This document shows, one piece after another, positions 1 through 6,061 of a stretch of DNA of 6,214 nt (positions are counted from its first letter, which is position 1; each line of letters starts with the position of its first letter). The position numbers and the translations under genes are program-made. The stretch comes from Acidobacteriaceae bacterium. GTDB taxonomy: Bacteria > Acidobacteriota > Terriglobia > Terriglobales > Acidobacteriaceae. The notes under the pieces are model-generated. The model worked only from the letters and a program-made list of their open reading frames with translations. It was not told the origin of the DNA and made no database searches. The stretch lies in the NCBI GenBank assembly GCA_003140705.1, contig PLKU01000436.1, forward strand, positions 1-6,214, read 5' to 3'.

Positions 1-197
1 CTACACAGGTGATTTCAAGGATCCGCGAGACGTTTCAACTGGAGATTCCGCTACGTACGATGTTCGAGGTACCGGTTCTGGATTCCTTTGCCGCGGCGTT
101 GGAGGTGGCGCGGGAGAGTGGTGCAGTCGCTGTGGCGAGCGCGCCGATTCAGCGCGCCGCTCGGCAGGCGTACAGGGCTCACACAACCAGCAAGTGA
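1..197 (+). CDS. NRPS, C-terminal end (partial PCP domain, no thioesterase)
   Basis: This is the 3' end of a nonribosomal peptide synthetase gene that enters from the left edge. The reading frame uses codons starting at base 3 and ends at TGA 195-197. The visible protein begins TQVISRIRETFQLEIPL, which is the second half of a peptidyl carrier protein domain. This is the helix that follows the phosphopantetheinylated serine; the GGHSLLA motif itself would lie just left of the window. After the carrier fold comes a basic tail of about 25 residues (PIQRAARQAYR, ending TTSK) and then the stop. The protein therefore ends on a carrier domain with no thioesterase, reductase or further condensation domain. 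Such a protein must pass its chain to another protein in trans; the minus-strand module at 1410-5450 is the obvious candidate (inference). GTG at base 9 is an internal valine codon, not a start. The domain call is secure, but the number of modules upstream and what they load cannot be seen. Confidence 0.9.
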   Translation, partial: TQVISRIRETFQLEIPLRTMFEVPVLDSFAAALEVARESGAVAVASAPIQRAARQAYRAHTTSK

Positions 198-286
198 CAT
201 TGTATTGACAGGCCATTTACTGTAATCGAGAAGATGTGCGATTTGTCTTTTCAAACATATTGACCCCAATTCGGGGATAACCAATT

Positions 287-292
287 GAGGAG
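287..292 (+). promoter_or_regulatory. ribosome binding site deciding the start of the dioxygenase
   Basis: GAGGAG is a near-perfect Shine-Dalgarno sequence, seven bases upstream of ATG 300. It overlaps the alternative in-frame TTG at 285-287, so it cannot serve that codon. This places the dioxygenase start at 300 and removes five N-terminal residues from the longest open frame. Confidence 0.8.
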
Positions 293-299
293 TTCAGCC

Positions 300-1340
300 A
301 TGTCTACTTCACCCGCGCTACGCAAGAGTCTAGGAGACATCCGCCGGAAGGCGGTCGATCTTACGAATTTCAATCCCGTGAAGGAGAGCCAACTCCAGCC
401 GGACCAGCCGCTTCCGCTCATCATTGAGCCGGCTGCCGAGCAGGTCGATCTGGCAGATTGGGCTCGCAGCAAGCGCGAGTACATTGCAGAGAAGCAGTGC
501 CTGCACGGCGGAATCCTGTTCCGCGGATTTGGGCTAAAGGGCGCTGAAGACCACGAACGCATTGCCGGTGCGATCTGCAAAGAGCTGTTTGCAGATTATG
601 GTGATCTTCCGCGCGAGGGCGTGGCCGGCAAGGTTTATACGTCGACTCCCTACCCAAACGACAAGTCGATCCTGTACCACAATGAAAGCTCGCACATGAG
701 CTCGTGGCCGAGCAAGATCAACTTCATGACCGTGACGGTGGCAGAGCAAGGTGGAGCGACACCGATCGTGGACTGCCGGAAGGTTTACAACGACCTCGAT
801 CCAGAAGTGCGGACGATGTTTGAAGAGAAAGGACTGACATACGTTCGGAATTTCTCAGAGGGTCTGGACGTGAGCTGGAAGCGGTTCTTTTCGACAGACG
901 ATAAGGCTGTGGTAGAAAAAGCCTGCGCAGCATCAGGGATGACATGCGATTGGCATGGGCAGGACTTCCTGAGGATACGGCAGAAGTGCCGTGCCGTCAT
1001 TCGCCATCCAAAGACCGGGGAAAAGACGTTCTTCAATCAGGTGCAGCTGCACCATATTCACTGTGTGGATGAAGAGACGCGCAACTCATTGCTCTCGATC
1101 TTCAAAGAAGAGGATCTGCCGCGCCATGTGTACTTCGGCGATATGTCGCCCATTCCAGACGCGGTGATGGACCACGTTGGCGAGGTGTATGAGCGGAATG
1201 CGGTGCGGTTCCAGTGGCAGGTGGGCGACCTGGTGGCCTTGGACAATATGCTGGTGGCACATGGACGCGACCCATATGTCGGACAGCGCAAGGTGGTTGT
1301 GGCGCTTGGTGACCTGGTGTACGCGAAGGATATCGCGTAA
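300..1340 (+). CDS. SyrP-like Fe(II)/2-oxoglutarate-dependent dioxygenase (TauD/TfdA superfamily)
   Basis: The gene encodes a complete 346-residue cytosolic enzyme. Relatives couple 2-oxoglutarate decarboxylation to hydroxylation of an unactivated carbon. SyrP of syringomycin biosynthesis beta-hydroxylates aspartate while it is bound to a carrier protein. The length is normal for the family. The metal-binding facial triad is visible: His127 and Glu129 in YHNESSHM (the HxD/E motif in its Glu form), and His321 in MLVAHGRDPYVGQR. Arg330, or less likely Arg323, is the expected 2-oxoglutarate ligand. GGILFRGFGL near residues 70-79 and FNQVQLHH at 245-252 are further typical family segments. No signal peptide or membrane segment is seen. 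The start at 300 is set by GAGGAG seven bases upstream. The gene lies 102 bases after an NRPS stop codon on the same strand and could be co-transcribed with it. The enzyme is therefore probably a tailoring beta-hydroxylase acting on a PCP-bound amino acid. The substrate cannot be read from the sequence: aspartate is the SyrP precedent, but related enzymes act on other residues or carry out desaturation. Confidence 0.9.
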   Translation: MSTSPALRKSLGDIRRKAVDLTNFNPVKESQLQPDQPLPLIIEPAAEQVDLADWARSKREYIAEKQCLHGGILFRGFGLKGAEDHERIAGAICKELFADYGDLPREGVAGKVYTSTPYPNDKSILYHNESSHMSSWPSKINFMTVTVAEQGGATPIVDCRKVYNDLDPEVRTMFEEKGLTYVRNFSEGLDVSWKRFFSTDDKAVVEKACAASGMTCDWHGQDFLRIRQKCRAVIRHPKTGEKTFFNQVQLHHIHCVDEETRNSLLSIFKEEDLPRHVYFGDMSPIPDAVMDHVGEVYERNAVRFQWQVGDLVALDNMLVAHGRDPYVGQRKVVVALGDLVYAKDIA

Positions 1341-1392
1341 CCGAGAAGCATTGCGCATCGGCGGAGGTCGATCGGCGATTGAGGGATTATTC

Positions 1393-1429
1393 TCGCGGCG
1401 CGGTTCAGCTTATTGCTGATGCGCCGCGA
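1393..1429. terminator. strong two-part hairpin between convergent genes, probable bidirectional terminator
   Basis: TCGCGGCGC (1393-1401) and GCGCCGCGA (1421-1429) are perfect 9-base inverted repeats. Inside them TCAGC (1405-1409) and GCTGA (1415-1419) form a second 5-base stem around the loop TTATT. The two stems are separated only by a small asymmetric internal loop (GGT opposite T). The structure lies 52 bases beyond the dioxygenase stop codon. It includes the stop codon (1410-1412, in the loop) and the last codons of the convergent NRPS gene. Neither side has a long T-run: the plus-strand side continues ATTTCC and the minus-strand side GAGAATAATCC. Classical intrinsic termination may therefore be weak, and the hairpin may instead protect the 3' ends of both messages. 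Confidence 0.6.
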
Positions 1430-4400
1430 TTTCCATGTCAGTGGCGTTGCGGGCCAGATATTCGTCGATTCTCGCTTCGATTTCGCGCGCAACGACGCTG
1501 ACACCGGGCTCGCGTAGGATGATGCCGTGAGTTCCGGGGACCCGGATGATTTCGACTGATCCACGTACGCGCTTGGCCCACCCAAGAGATTCGTCTTTTA
1601 TTCGATAGAAAAGCTGTCTGGCGACGCGGAAGACTACGACGCTTCCGTTGTAGATGGTCGGGGTGAAATCTTTGCCTGGCCAGTAGCGGCTCTTGACACC
1701 TCGAGCGAGAAGCTTTTTCACCACTTGGTCATCCAACAATGCACTATTGATAAGCGGCCGCCTTCTGGTGTTCGCGGCGATGAGCGCATTTTTCTGTTCC
1801 CGCGATGTGGTGGTTAGCCAACGGCGCTTGATTGCCTGCAATTGACGGCGACACACCCGAATTGCGTCGTAGAGAATATAGCGTTTGCGGTCGACTGTGT
1901 TTTCGACGGGCCAGGCATCCAGAATGAACAACCCGCCGACTTGAAGGTTGATTGCCTCAAGCTGGCGCGCCATCTCGAAAGCGATGTGCGCACCTTCACA
2001 ATATCCAGTGAGGAAGTACGGGCCCTCCGGCTGGATCTCGCGAATAGCGGAAATGTACTCAGCTGCCTTCTCTTGGTATTCAAGCTGTGTGAAGGGAGTC
2101 CAAATGCCATCATTTTCCATGTTGGATTGCATCCCGTAGACAGGGATGCTCCCGGACAGCGCACGGGACAGGAAGATGAAGCCCAGAGAATTCACATTGG
2201 GGCGCGAGACGCAAAACAAGGCAGGTTTGGTCCCTGACCGATGGATGGGGACAATCGACATGAGGTGCTTCTGATCGAAACCTTGACTTTCAGCAGCTTC
2301 CGCTAGAGCACCGAAAGTGGGCGCCTCGAACAAGGTCGCCAGTCGCACGCGATAACCGAGCGATTCGCTGAGCTTGTTAATCATGGCCGCAGCGAGCAGA
2401 GAGTGGCCTCCGAGCTCAAAAAAGTCGTCAGAGGTCTTAACGACTTTGATATTGAGGATGTTTTTCCATATGTCAGCGAGGAGGGCTTCCATGTAGGTTC
2501 TTGGTTCGTGGGCAGTGTGGTCGGCTGGATCGTCATGCACGGGGGTGGGCAGGTGCAAGCGGTCGACCTTGCCGTTTGGGGTCAGCGGCAGGTGCTCGAG
2601 TTGGACGAAGGCCGACGGAACCATGTAGTCGGGAAGCGTTTCCTTCAGGTGGGCGCGCAGGGCGGCCCGGTCGAGCGAGGAGCCGTGCGGGGCGTCCAAA
2701 ACCAGATACGCGACCAGCTGCTTATCGCCGGGGGTGTCTTCGCGGGCAACCGCAATCGCCTCGCGGATGCCGGGCGCTGCGGCTAGGGTCGCCTCAATCT
2801 CCCCCAGCTCGATGCGGAAGCCGCGGATCTTCACCTGGTGATCCAATCGTCCGAGATACTCTATACTGCCGTCGGCAAGCCAGCGGCATAGATCGCCGGT
2901 CTTGTACATTCGCGTTCCCTGCGCGAACGGATTTGGGAAGAATCGCTCGGCGGTCAGATCGGGCCGGTTCAGATACCCGCGTGCCAGGCCCGCGCCGGCA
3001 AGAAACAGCTCTCCCGGAACGCCGATTGGTTGCAGTTGCAGTTGGCGGTCCAGGATCAATGCCTGAGTGTTCGCTATTGGGCGACCGATCGTAACAGCGC
3101 TGCCCCGCGGAACGAGAGTGTAGGTAGAGTAGGTTGTGTCTTCGGTCGGACCGTACAGATTGAATACCTGCTCGACAGAAGTCTGACTGTAAATCCTTTC
3201 GACCAGGTCGGCGGAGAGTGCCTCACCAGCAAGGTTGACCGTGCCAACAGTTTCGGGAACGCCGTTGGCTCGCACCAACTCGGCGATTGCGGAAGGTACG
3301 GTGTTGACTAGAGTAACCTCACTTCGAGCGTCCAGAGCTGGCAGGTCGAGAGCGTTCTTGCCGAGGATAATTTTGCCGCCGCAAGACAGTGGCGCAAATA
3401 TTTCAAAGATCGAAAGATCAAAACAAACGGAGGTCGAGAAGAAGACCCCTGACAACTGTTCGGACGTGTACGCGGTCAATGCCCATTGAATGAACGTCGC
3501 TGCACTGCGATGCTCGATCGCAACTCCCTTGGGCCTCCCGGTCGATCCAGACGTGAATAGAACATAGGCGAGATTGTGGGGCTGTGCTGAATCCTCTGGC
3601 GCCGTTTCGGACTGATGATCCGCCTCCGCCAGCGACATCCATTGGGCGTTCCCCGGCAACCTGCCTGCGACCGATTTGTGCGACAGGATGATCTTGGCGC
3701 GGGAATCCTCAACAATGTACCTGATGCGCTCGGCCGGGTAGTTCGGGTCAAGTGGAACGTAGGCGCCTCCCGCTTTAAGCACGCCGAGGAGAGCTACCAG
3801 CATCTCTGCAGACCGCTCGAAGTAGATTCCGACCAATGTGTCGGGCACGACGCCGCGTTCAATCAATTCATGCGCCAGGCGATTCGATCGGCGATCCAAT
3901 TCCGCGAAGCTGAGCCTCTCCTTGCCATCGATGATGGCGGTTGCATCCGGCGTCCGTCGCGCCTGCTCGGATACGAGTTGATGGAGGGAGATATCTCGGA
4001 GCCCCGTTTGGGTTTCGTTGAACCCACAGAGAACAGTGTTGCGCTGGGAGGCGGTCAGTAATGGAAGTTCGGAGACCGGAGTTGAAGGGGATACCATCGC
4101 GGAATCGAGGATAGTCACGTAGCTATCGATCATGCGGCCTATGGTCGCTTCATCAAACAGGGCACTACTGTACTCGACGACGCCCTGGAGCGTGTCCGAG
4201 GCGTCGTCGACGGACATAAAGATGTCCTGATTGGTTTTGAGTCTGCCGCTCGGCACAGTTGAGATGGTGAGACCGGGAAGATTCGCCGGTTCGCGCGGTG
4301 TATTCTGCAACGCGAACATCACCTGATACAGTGGGTTGTAGCTCAGGCTGCGCTTGGGCTGAAGATACTCCACCAGCTTCTCGAATGGCATCTCCTGGTG

Positions 4401-5450
4401 CGCGTATGCATCCAGTGTGAATTGCTTTACCTCGGCGAGCAACTCCCGGAAGCTCGCGTCCGCCCTGATGCTTCCGCGAATCAGCAACACGTTATTGAAC
4501 AATCCGATCAGGGGTTCGAGCTCAAGGCGCTCGCGGTTGGCGATAGGTGTTCCCAGCAGGAAGTCATCCTGACCGGTGTAGCGGGAGACCAGCACCTCAA
4601 ACGCCGACAGCATGACCATGAACAGCGTGGAGTTTGTCTCTCTCGCAAACCTTCGCAACTTCTCTGTCAGCGTCTGGCTGAGTGTGAACCGGACCCTGGC
4701 GCCTTCGGGAGATACTACGCCCTGCCGGGGCCGGTCGCTGGGAAGGTCGAGCAGAGTCGGCGCTCCCTCCAGCGCCTTCTTCCAGAACGACAGTTGATCG
4801 TCGAGCACTTTGCCTGTCAAATAACCCTGTTGCCAGGCCGCGTAATCGCAATATTGAATCTGCAGGTCTGCGATGTTTGCGAGCTCACCCGATGTCTGTT
4901 CACGATAGAAGGCCGTAAACTCGCGCATCCAAAGACCATTCGACCATCCGTCGTTGATGATGTGGTGTGTGATGTACAACAGCACATGCTCGTTTTCCGA
5001 TAGTTGAAGGATGCGGCAACGAAACAGCATTCCGGCCGCTAGGTCGAACGGAGTATTGGCTTCAGTCAGCGCAATTTCAGCCGCAGCGGCATTGGGATCC
5101 GGCACGTCAGAAATGTCTTCGACCGCAACCTTGAAGGCGAGGTAAGGATGCACGACCTGAACGGGCTCCTCGTCTTGCACCACAAACGCCGTCCTCAGGG
5201 TGTCATGCCGTTCAACGATGCGGTTCAGGGCAAAATTGACCGCAGCCACGTCGAGCGGTCCGGTGAGCCGCCAAGCCCTGGGAACAAGAAAGGATGCCTG
5301 ACCGGGTTCGAGCTGTTCCAGAAACCAGAGGCGCTGTTGCGCAAAGGACGCAGGAAGCACATACCCCGGCTCGGCAACCGGAGCGGCCTCGGGCGTCGCG
5401 AGTGTACAGTTTGGGGAATTGTGGCCTGAACTAACCGTCATGACTCTCAC
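1410..5450 (-). CDS. NRPS terminal module C-A-PCP-TE, predicted alanine-specific, Cys-type thioesterase
   Basis: A complete 1346-residue single-module synthetase. The condensation domain (about residues 31-470) has C1 SFAQQRLWFLEQLEP and an intact HHIINDG at 162-168 with catalytic His163; it looks LCL-type, joining an L-configured donor. The adenylation domain (about 485-970) has A3 LFTSGSTGRPKG at 631-642, A5 NLYGPTEDT, A7 YKTGDL, A8 from GRLDHQVKIRGFRIELGEIE, and A10 NGKVDR. By alignment to PheA, the pocket residues D678, L679, F682, N716, N739, A741, L765, T773, Y774 and K961 give DLFNNALTYK, a published alanine code. The PCP has FELGGHSLL with Ser1017. The thioesterase (about 1075-1335) has nucleophile Cys1151 in GYCEG (codon TGT, 2000-1998), probable Asp1178 and His1308. 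There is no epimerase domain. The start is GTG 5450, with AGGA five bases upstream; ATG 5441 is possible but has only a poor, close GAGAG. The role is the last elongation and chain release, probably accepting from the NRPS that ends at 197. Confidence 0.95.
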   Translation of the reverse strand: MRVMTVSSGHNSPNCTLATPEAAPVAEPGYVLPASFAQQRLWFLEQLEPGQASFLVPRAWRLTGPLDVAAVNFALNRIVERHDTLRTAFVVQDEEPVQVVHPYLAFKVAVEDISDVPDPNAAAAEIALTEANTPFDLAAGMLFRCRILQLSENEHVLLYITHHIINDGWSNGLWMREFTAFYREQTSGELANIADLQIQYCDYAAWQQGYLTGKVLDDQLSFWKKALEGAPTLLDLPSDRPRQGVVSPEGARVRFTLSQTLTEKLRRFARETNSTLFMVMLSAFEVLVSRYTGQDDFLLGTPIANRERLELEPLIGLFNNVLLIRGSIRADASFRELLAEVKQFTLDAYAHQEMPFEKLVEYLQPKRSLSYNPLYQVMFALQNTPREPANLPGLTISTVPSGRLKTNQDIFMSVDDASDTLQGVVEYSSALFDEATIGRMIDSYVTILDSAMVSPSTPVSELPLLTASQRNTVLCGFNETQTGLRDISLHQLVSEQARRTPDATAIIDGKERLSFAELDRRSNRLAHELIERGVVPDTLVGIYFERSAEMLVALLGVLKAGGAYVPLDPNYPAERIRYIVEDSRAKIILSHKSVAGRLPGNAQWMSLAEADHQSETAPEDSAQPHNLAYVLFTSGSTGRPKGVAIEHRSAATFIQWALTAYTSEQLSGVFFSTSVCFDLSIFEIFAPLSCGGKIILGKNALDLPALDARSEVTLVNTVPSAIAELVRANGVPETVGTVNLAGEALSADLVERIYSQTSVEQVFNLYGPTEDTTYSTYTLVPRGSAVTIGRPIANTQALILDRQLQLQPIGVPGELFLAGAGLARGYLNRPDLTAERFFPNPFAQGTRMYKTGDLCRWLADGSIEYLGRLDHQVKIRGFRIELGEIEATLAAAPGIREAIAVAREDTPGDKQLVAYLVLDAPHGSSLDRAALRAHLKETLPDYMVPSAFVQLEHLPLTPNGKVDRLHLPTPVHDDPADHTAHEPRTYMEALLADIWKNILNIKVVKTSDDFFELGGHSLLAAAMINKLSESLGYRVRLATLFEAPTFGALAEAAESQGFDQKHLMSIVPIHRSGTKPALFCVSRPNVNSLGFIFLSRALSGSIPVYGMQSNMENDGIWTPFTQLEYQEKAAEYISAIREIQPEGPYFLTGYCEGAHIAFEMARQLEAINLQVGGLFILDAWPVENTVDRKRYILYDAIRVCRRQLQAIKRRWLTTTSREQKNALIAANTRRRPLINSALLDDQVVKKLLARGVKSRYWPGKDFTPTIYNGSVVVFRVARQLFYRIKDESLGWAKRVRGSVEIIRVPGTHGIILREPGVSVVAREIEARIDEYLARNATDMEIAAHQQ

Positions 5451-5455
5451 TGATT

Positions 5456-5459
5456 TCCT
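5456..5459 (-). promoter_or_regulatory. ribosome binding site for the C-A-PCP-TE gene
   Basis: Read on the minus strand, AGGA (5459-5456) precedes GTG 5450 by five bases. It lies 14 bases from ATG 5441, too far to serve that codon well. This favours the GTG start, but the motif is short, so the choice between the two starts (three residues apart) is not firm. Confidence 0.5.
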
Positions 5460-5495
5460 GATAGGATAGCATCGGCTGACGGTTTTCGGTGTAGC

Positions 5496-5525
5496 TATAA
5501 AGGGTGTTTACTGTGCAGGATGCAA
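5496..5525 (-). promoter_or_regulatory. weak candidate promoter upstream of the C-A-PCP-TE gene
   Basis: On the minus strand TTGCAT (5525-5520) is followed after 18 bases by TTTATA (5501-5496), about 45 bases before the GTG start. The spacing is acceptable for a housekeeping sigma factor and this is the most AT-rich stretch upstream of the gene. Both boxes match the consensus only in part, so this is a candidate and nothing more. No operator-like repeat sits beside it. Confidence 0.25.
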
Positions 5526-5727
5526 CGAAAGTGTCATTTGGGGCGTCTCGCTGCCTAGGGGTGTGAACCGAGTCTGATCCAGGTCCCAGCCGTGGGGAGC
5601 AAGTGGCTGGTTGTGCACCCAACGGGTGAGCTGAAGATCGAACTATCCTGCGGCACCCGGAATGACTGGGCCGGGGCCATCGCGGATGTTTGCACGCGAA
5701 TGGAGGCCGACCGAAGCGATGGGCTGC

Positions 5728-5877
5728 ATTGCCGGTCCGCCGGGCCGCCGCTTCGATCTCAGCGAGCTCATCGGTATTAAGACGGGTTACTACGATTCTG
5801 GAACGAAGAATCGTCCTTGCTCCTGACGTAGCGAACGCCTGCTTATCGAAATCTAGGCACCTGCGGGTGGTACTCAT
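5728..5877 (-). pseudogene. possible remnant of a ribbon-helix-helix (MobC/CopG-like) DNA-binding protein
   Basis: The minus-strand frame from ATG 5877 encodes about 50 protein-like residues, including RIVVTRLNTDELAEIEAAA at roughly residues 27-45. This resembles the first strand and helix of ribbon-helix-helix proteins such as plasmid-mobilization (MobC-type) or CopG-like regulators: a basic strand, then T-D-E-L, then an acidic/alanine-rich helix. GAGG about ten bases upstream could be a ribosome binding site. After ARRTGNA the expected second helix (usually S-E-W/F-x-R) is missing. The open frame continues to 5431, but as Pro/Arg/His/Ser-rich sequence typical of non-coding DNA read through, ending 20 bases inside the NRPS gene. 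Neither other minus-strand frame restores the missing helix. A truncated gene is therefore the best reading. A real 148-residue protein with an unusual C-terminus, or a chance resemblance, cannot be excluded. Confidence 0.35.
5792..5814. repeat. perfect 8-base inverted repeat with 7-base loop
   Basis: ACGATTCT (5792-5799) and AGAATCGT (5807-5814) are exact reverse complements separated by GGAACGA. The repeat lies inside the ribbon-helix-helix-like fragment, over the codons just before its basic strand. It could be a binding site or a small hairpin, or it could be incidental; no flanking T-run marks it as a terminator. Confidence 0.4.
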
Positions 5878-6025
5878 GTGCGCCCGCCTCTGGGCTAACC
5901 CTAGTCCGTGTGCAGCAGGTCGTCAAGGCGCGTTTGACCACGCTCGGTGAAGGGCTTTTGAATCAGGGTGTTTATGCGAAGTGGAAACCAAGGGATACTG
6001 TCCGGCAGCCCGTTCAGTCAGGGTT

Positions 6026-6042
6026 AGGGGTCAATATCCCCT
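6026..6042 (-). terminator. small hairpin downstream of the right-edge gene, weak terminator candidate
   Basis: AGGGG (6026-6030) and CCCCT (6038-6042) pair around TCAATAT, 19 bases past the stop codon of the minus-strand gene at the right edge. The position suits a terminator, but the stem is only five pairs. The minus-strand sequence that follows (AACCCTGACTG) has no T-run. Confidence 0.2.
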
Positions 6043-6061
6043 TCGCCTTTGGAGGCACTGA

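Larger units (their letters stand above)
5451..6061. other. intergenic flank without an intact gene
   Basis: This 611-base stretch separates the NRPS module from the gene at the right edge. No reading frame on either strand gives a convincing full protein. It holds a possible promoter next to the NRPS, a minus-strand fragment resembling the N-terminus of a ribbon-helix-helix protein (5728-5877), a perfect 8-base inverted repeat (5792-5814) and a small hairpin (6026-6042). No tRNA, insertion-sequence end or CRISPR-like repeat was seen by eye. The patchy coding signal suggests decayed sequence at the edge of the cluster (inference). Confidence 0.5.

Noticed and set aside
205..210. TTGACA, a perfect -35 box, upstream of the dioxygenase
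   Set aside because: No -10-like hexamer lies 16-18 bases downstream (the bases there read CGAGAAG), so no promoter is called.
257..276. ATATTGACCCC shared with the minus strand at 6037-6027, both beside small GGGG/CCCC hairpins
   Set aside because: Several chance 11-base matches are expected in a window of this size, and the hairpin arrangement differs between the two sites.
285..299. TTG at 285 as start of the dioxygenase
   Set aside because: It overlaps the Shine-Dalgarno sequence that serves ATG 300 and has no ribosome binding site of its own.
1058..1585. A 175-codon minus-strand open frame spanning the convergent gap
   Set aside because: It is antisense to the dioxygenase C-terminus and out of frame with the thioesterase. 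It has no recognisable motif and crosses the strong hairpin.
2501..3094. A 197-codon plus-strand open frame rich in Arg, Gly and Pro
   Set aside because: Its composition is typical of an antisense shadow of GC-rich coding DNA, and it covers the well-conserved A6-A10 region of the adenylation domain.
3615..4061. A 148-codon plus-strand open frame
   Set aside because: Antisense shadow of the adenylation domain N-terminal half, with no motif or ribosome binding site.
4398..5003. A 201-codon plus-strand open frame
   Set aside because: It lies antisense within the condensation domain, whose frame carries all expected core motifs. The plus-strand product shows no family motif.
1410..5450. Beta-lactone product predicted from the hydroxylase plus Cys-type thioesterase
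   Set aside because: The ObiF route needs a beta-hydroxy group on the C-terminal residue, whereas the terminal module here is predicted to load alanine. The pairing alone is not enough.
5501..5510. AGGGTGTTTA repeated directly at 5965-5974
   Set aside because: A 10-base match is expected by chance and nothing flanking it is shared, so it is not treated as a target-site or attachment-site repeat.
5690..5950. An 86-codon plus-strand open frame in the flank
   Set aside because: Composition (Arg, Ala, Ser-rich) gives no family likeness and there is no convincing ribosome binding site. It overlaps the more protein-like minus-strand fragment.
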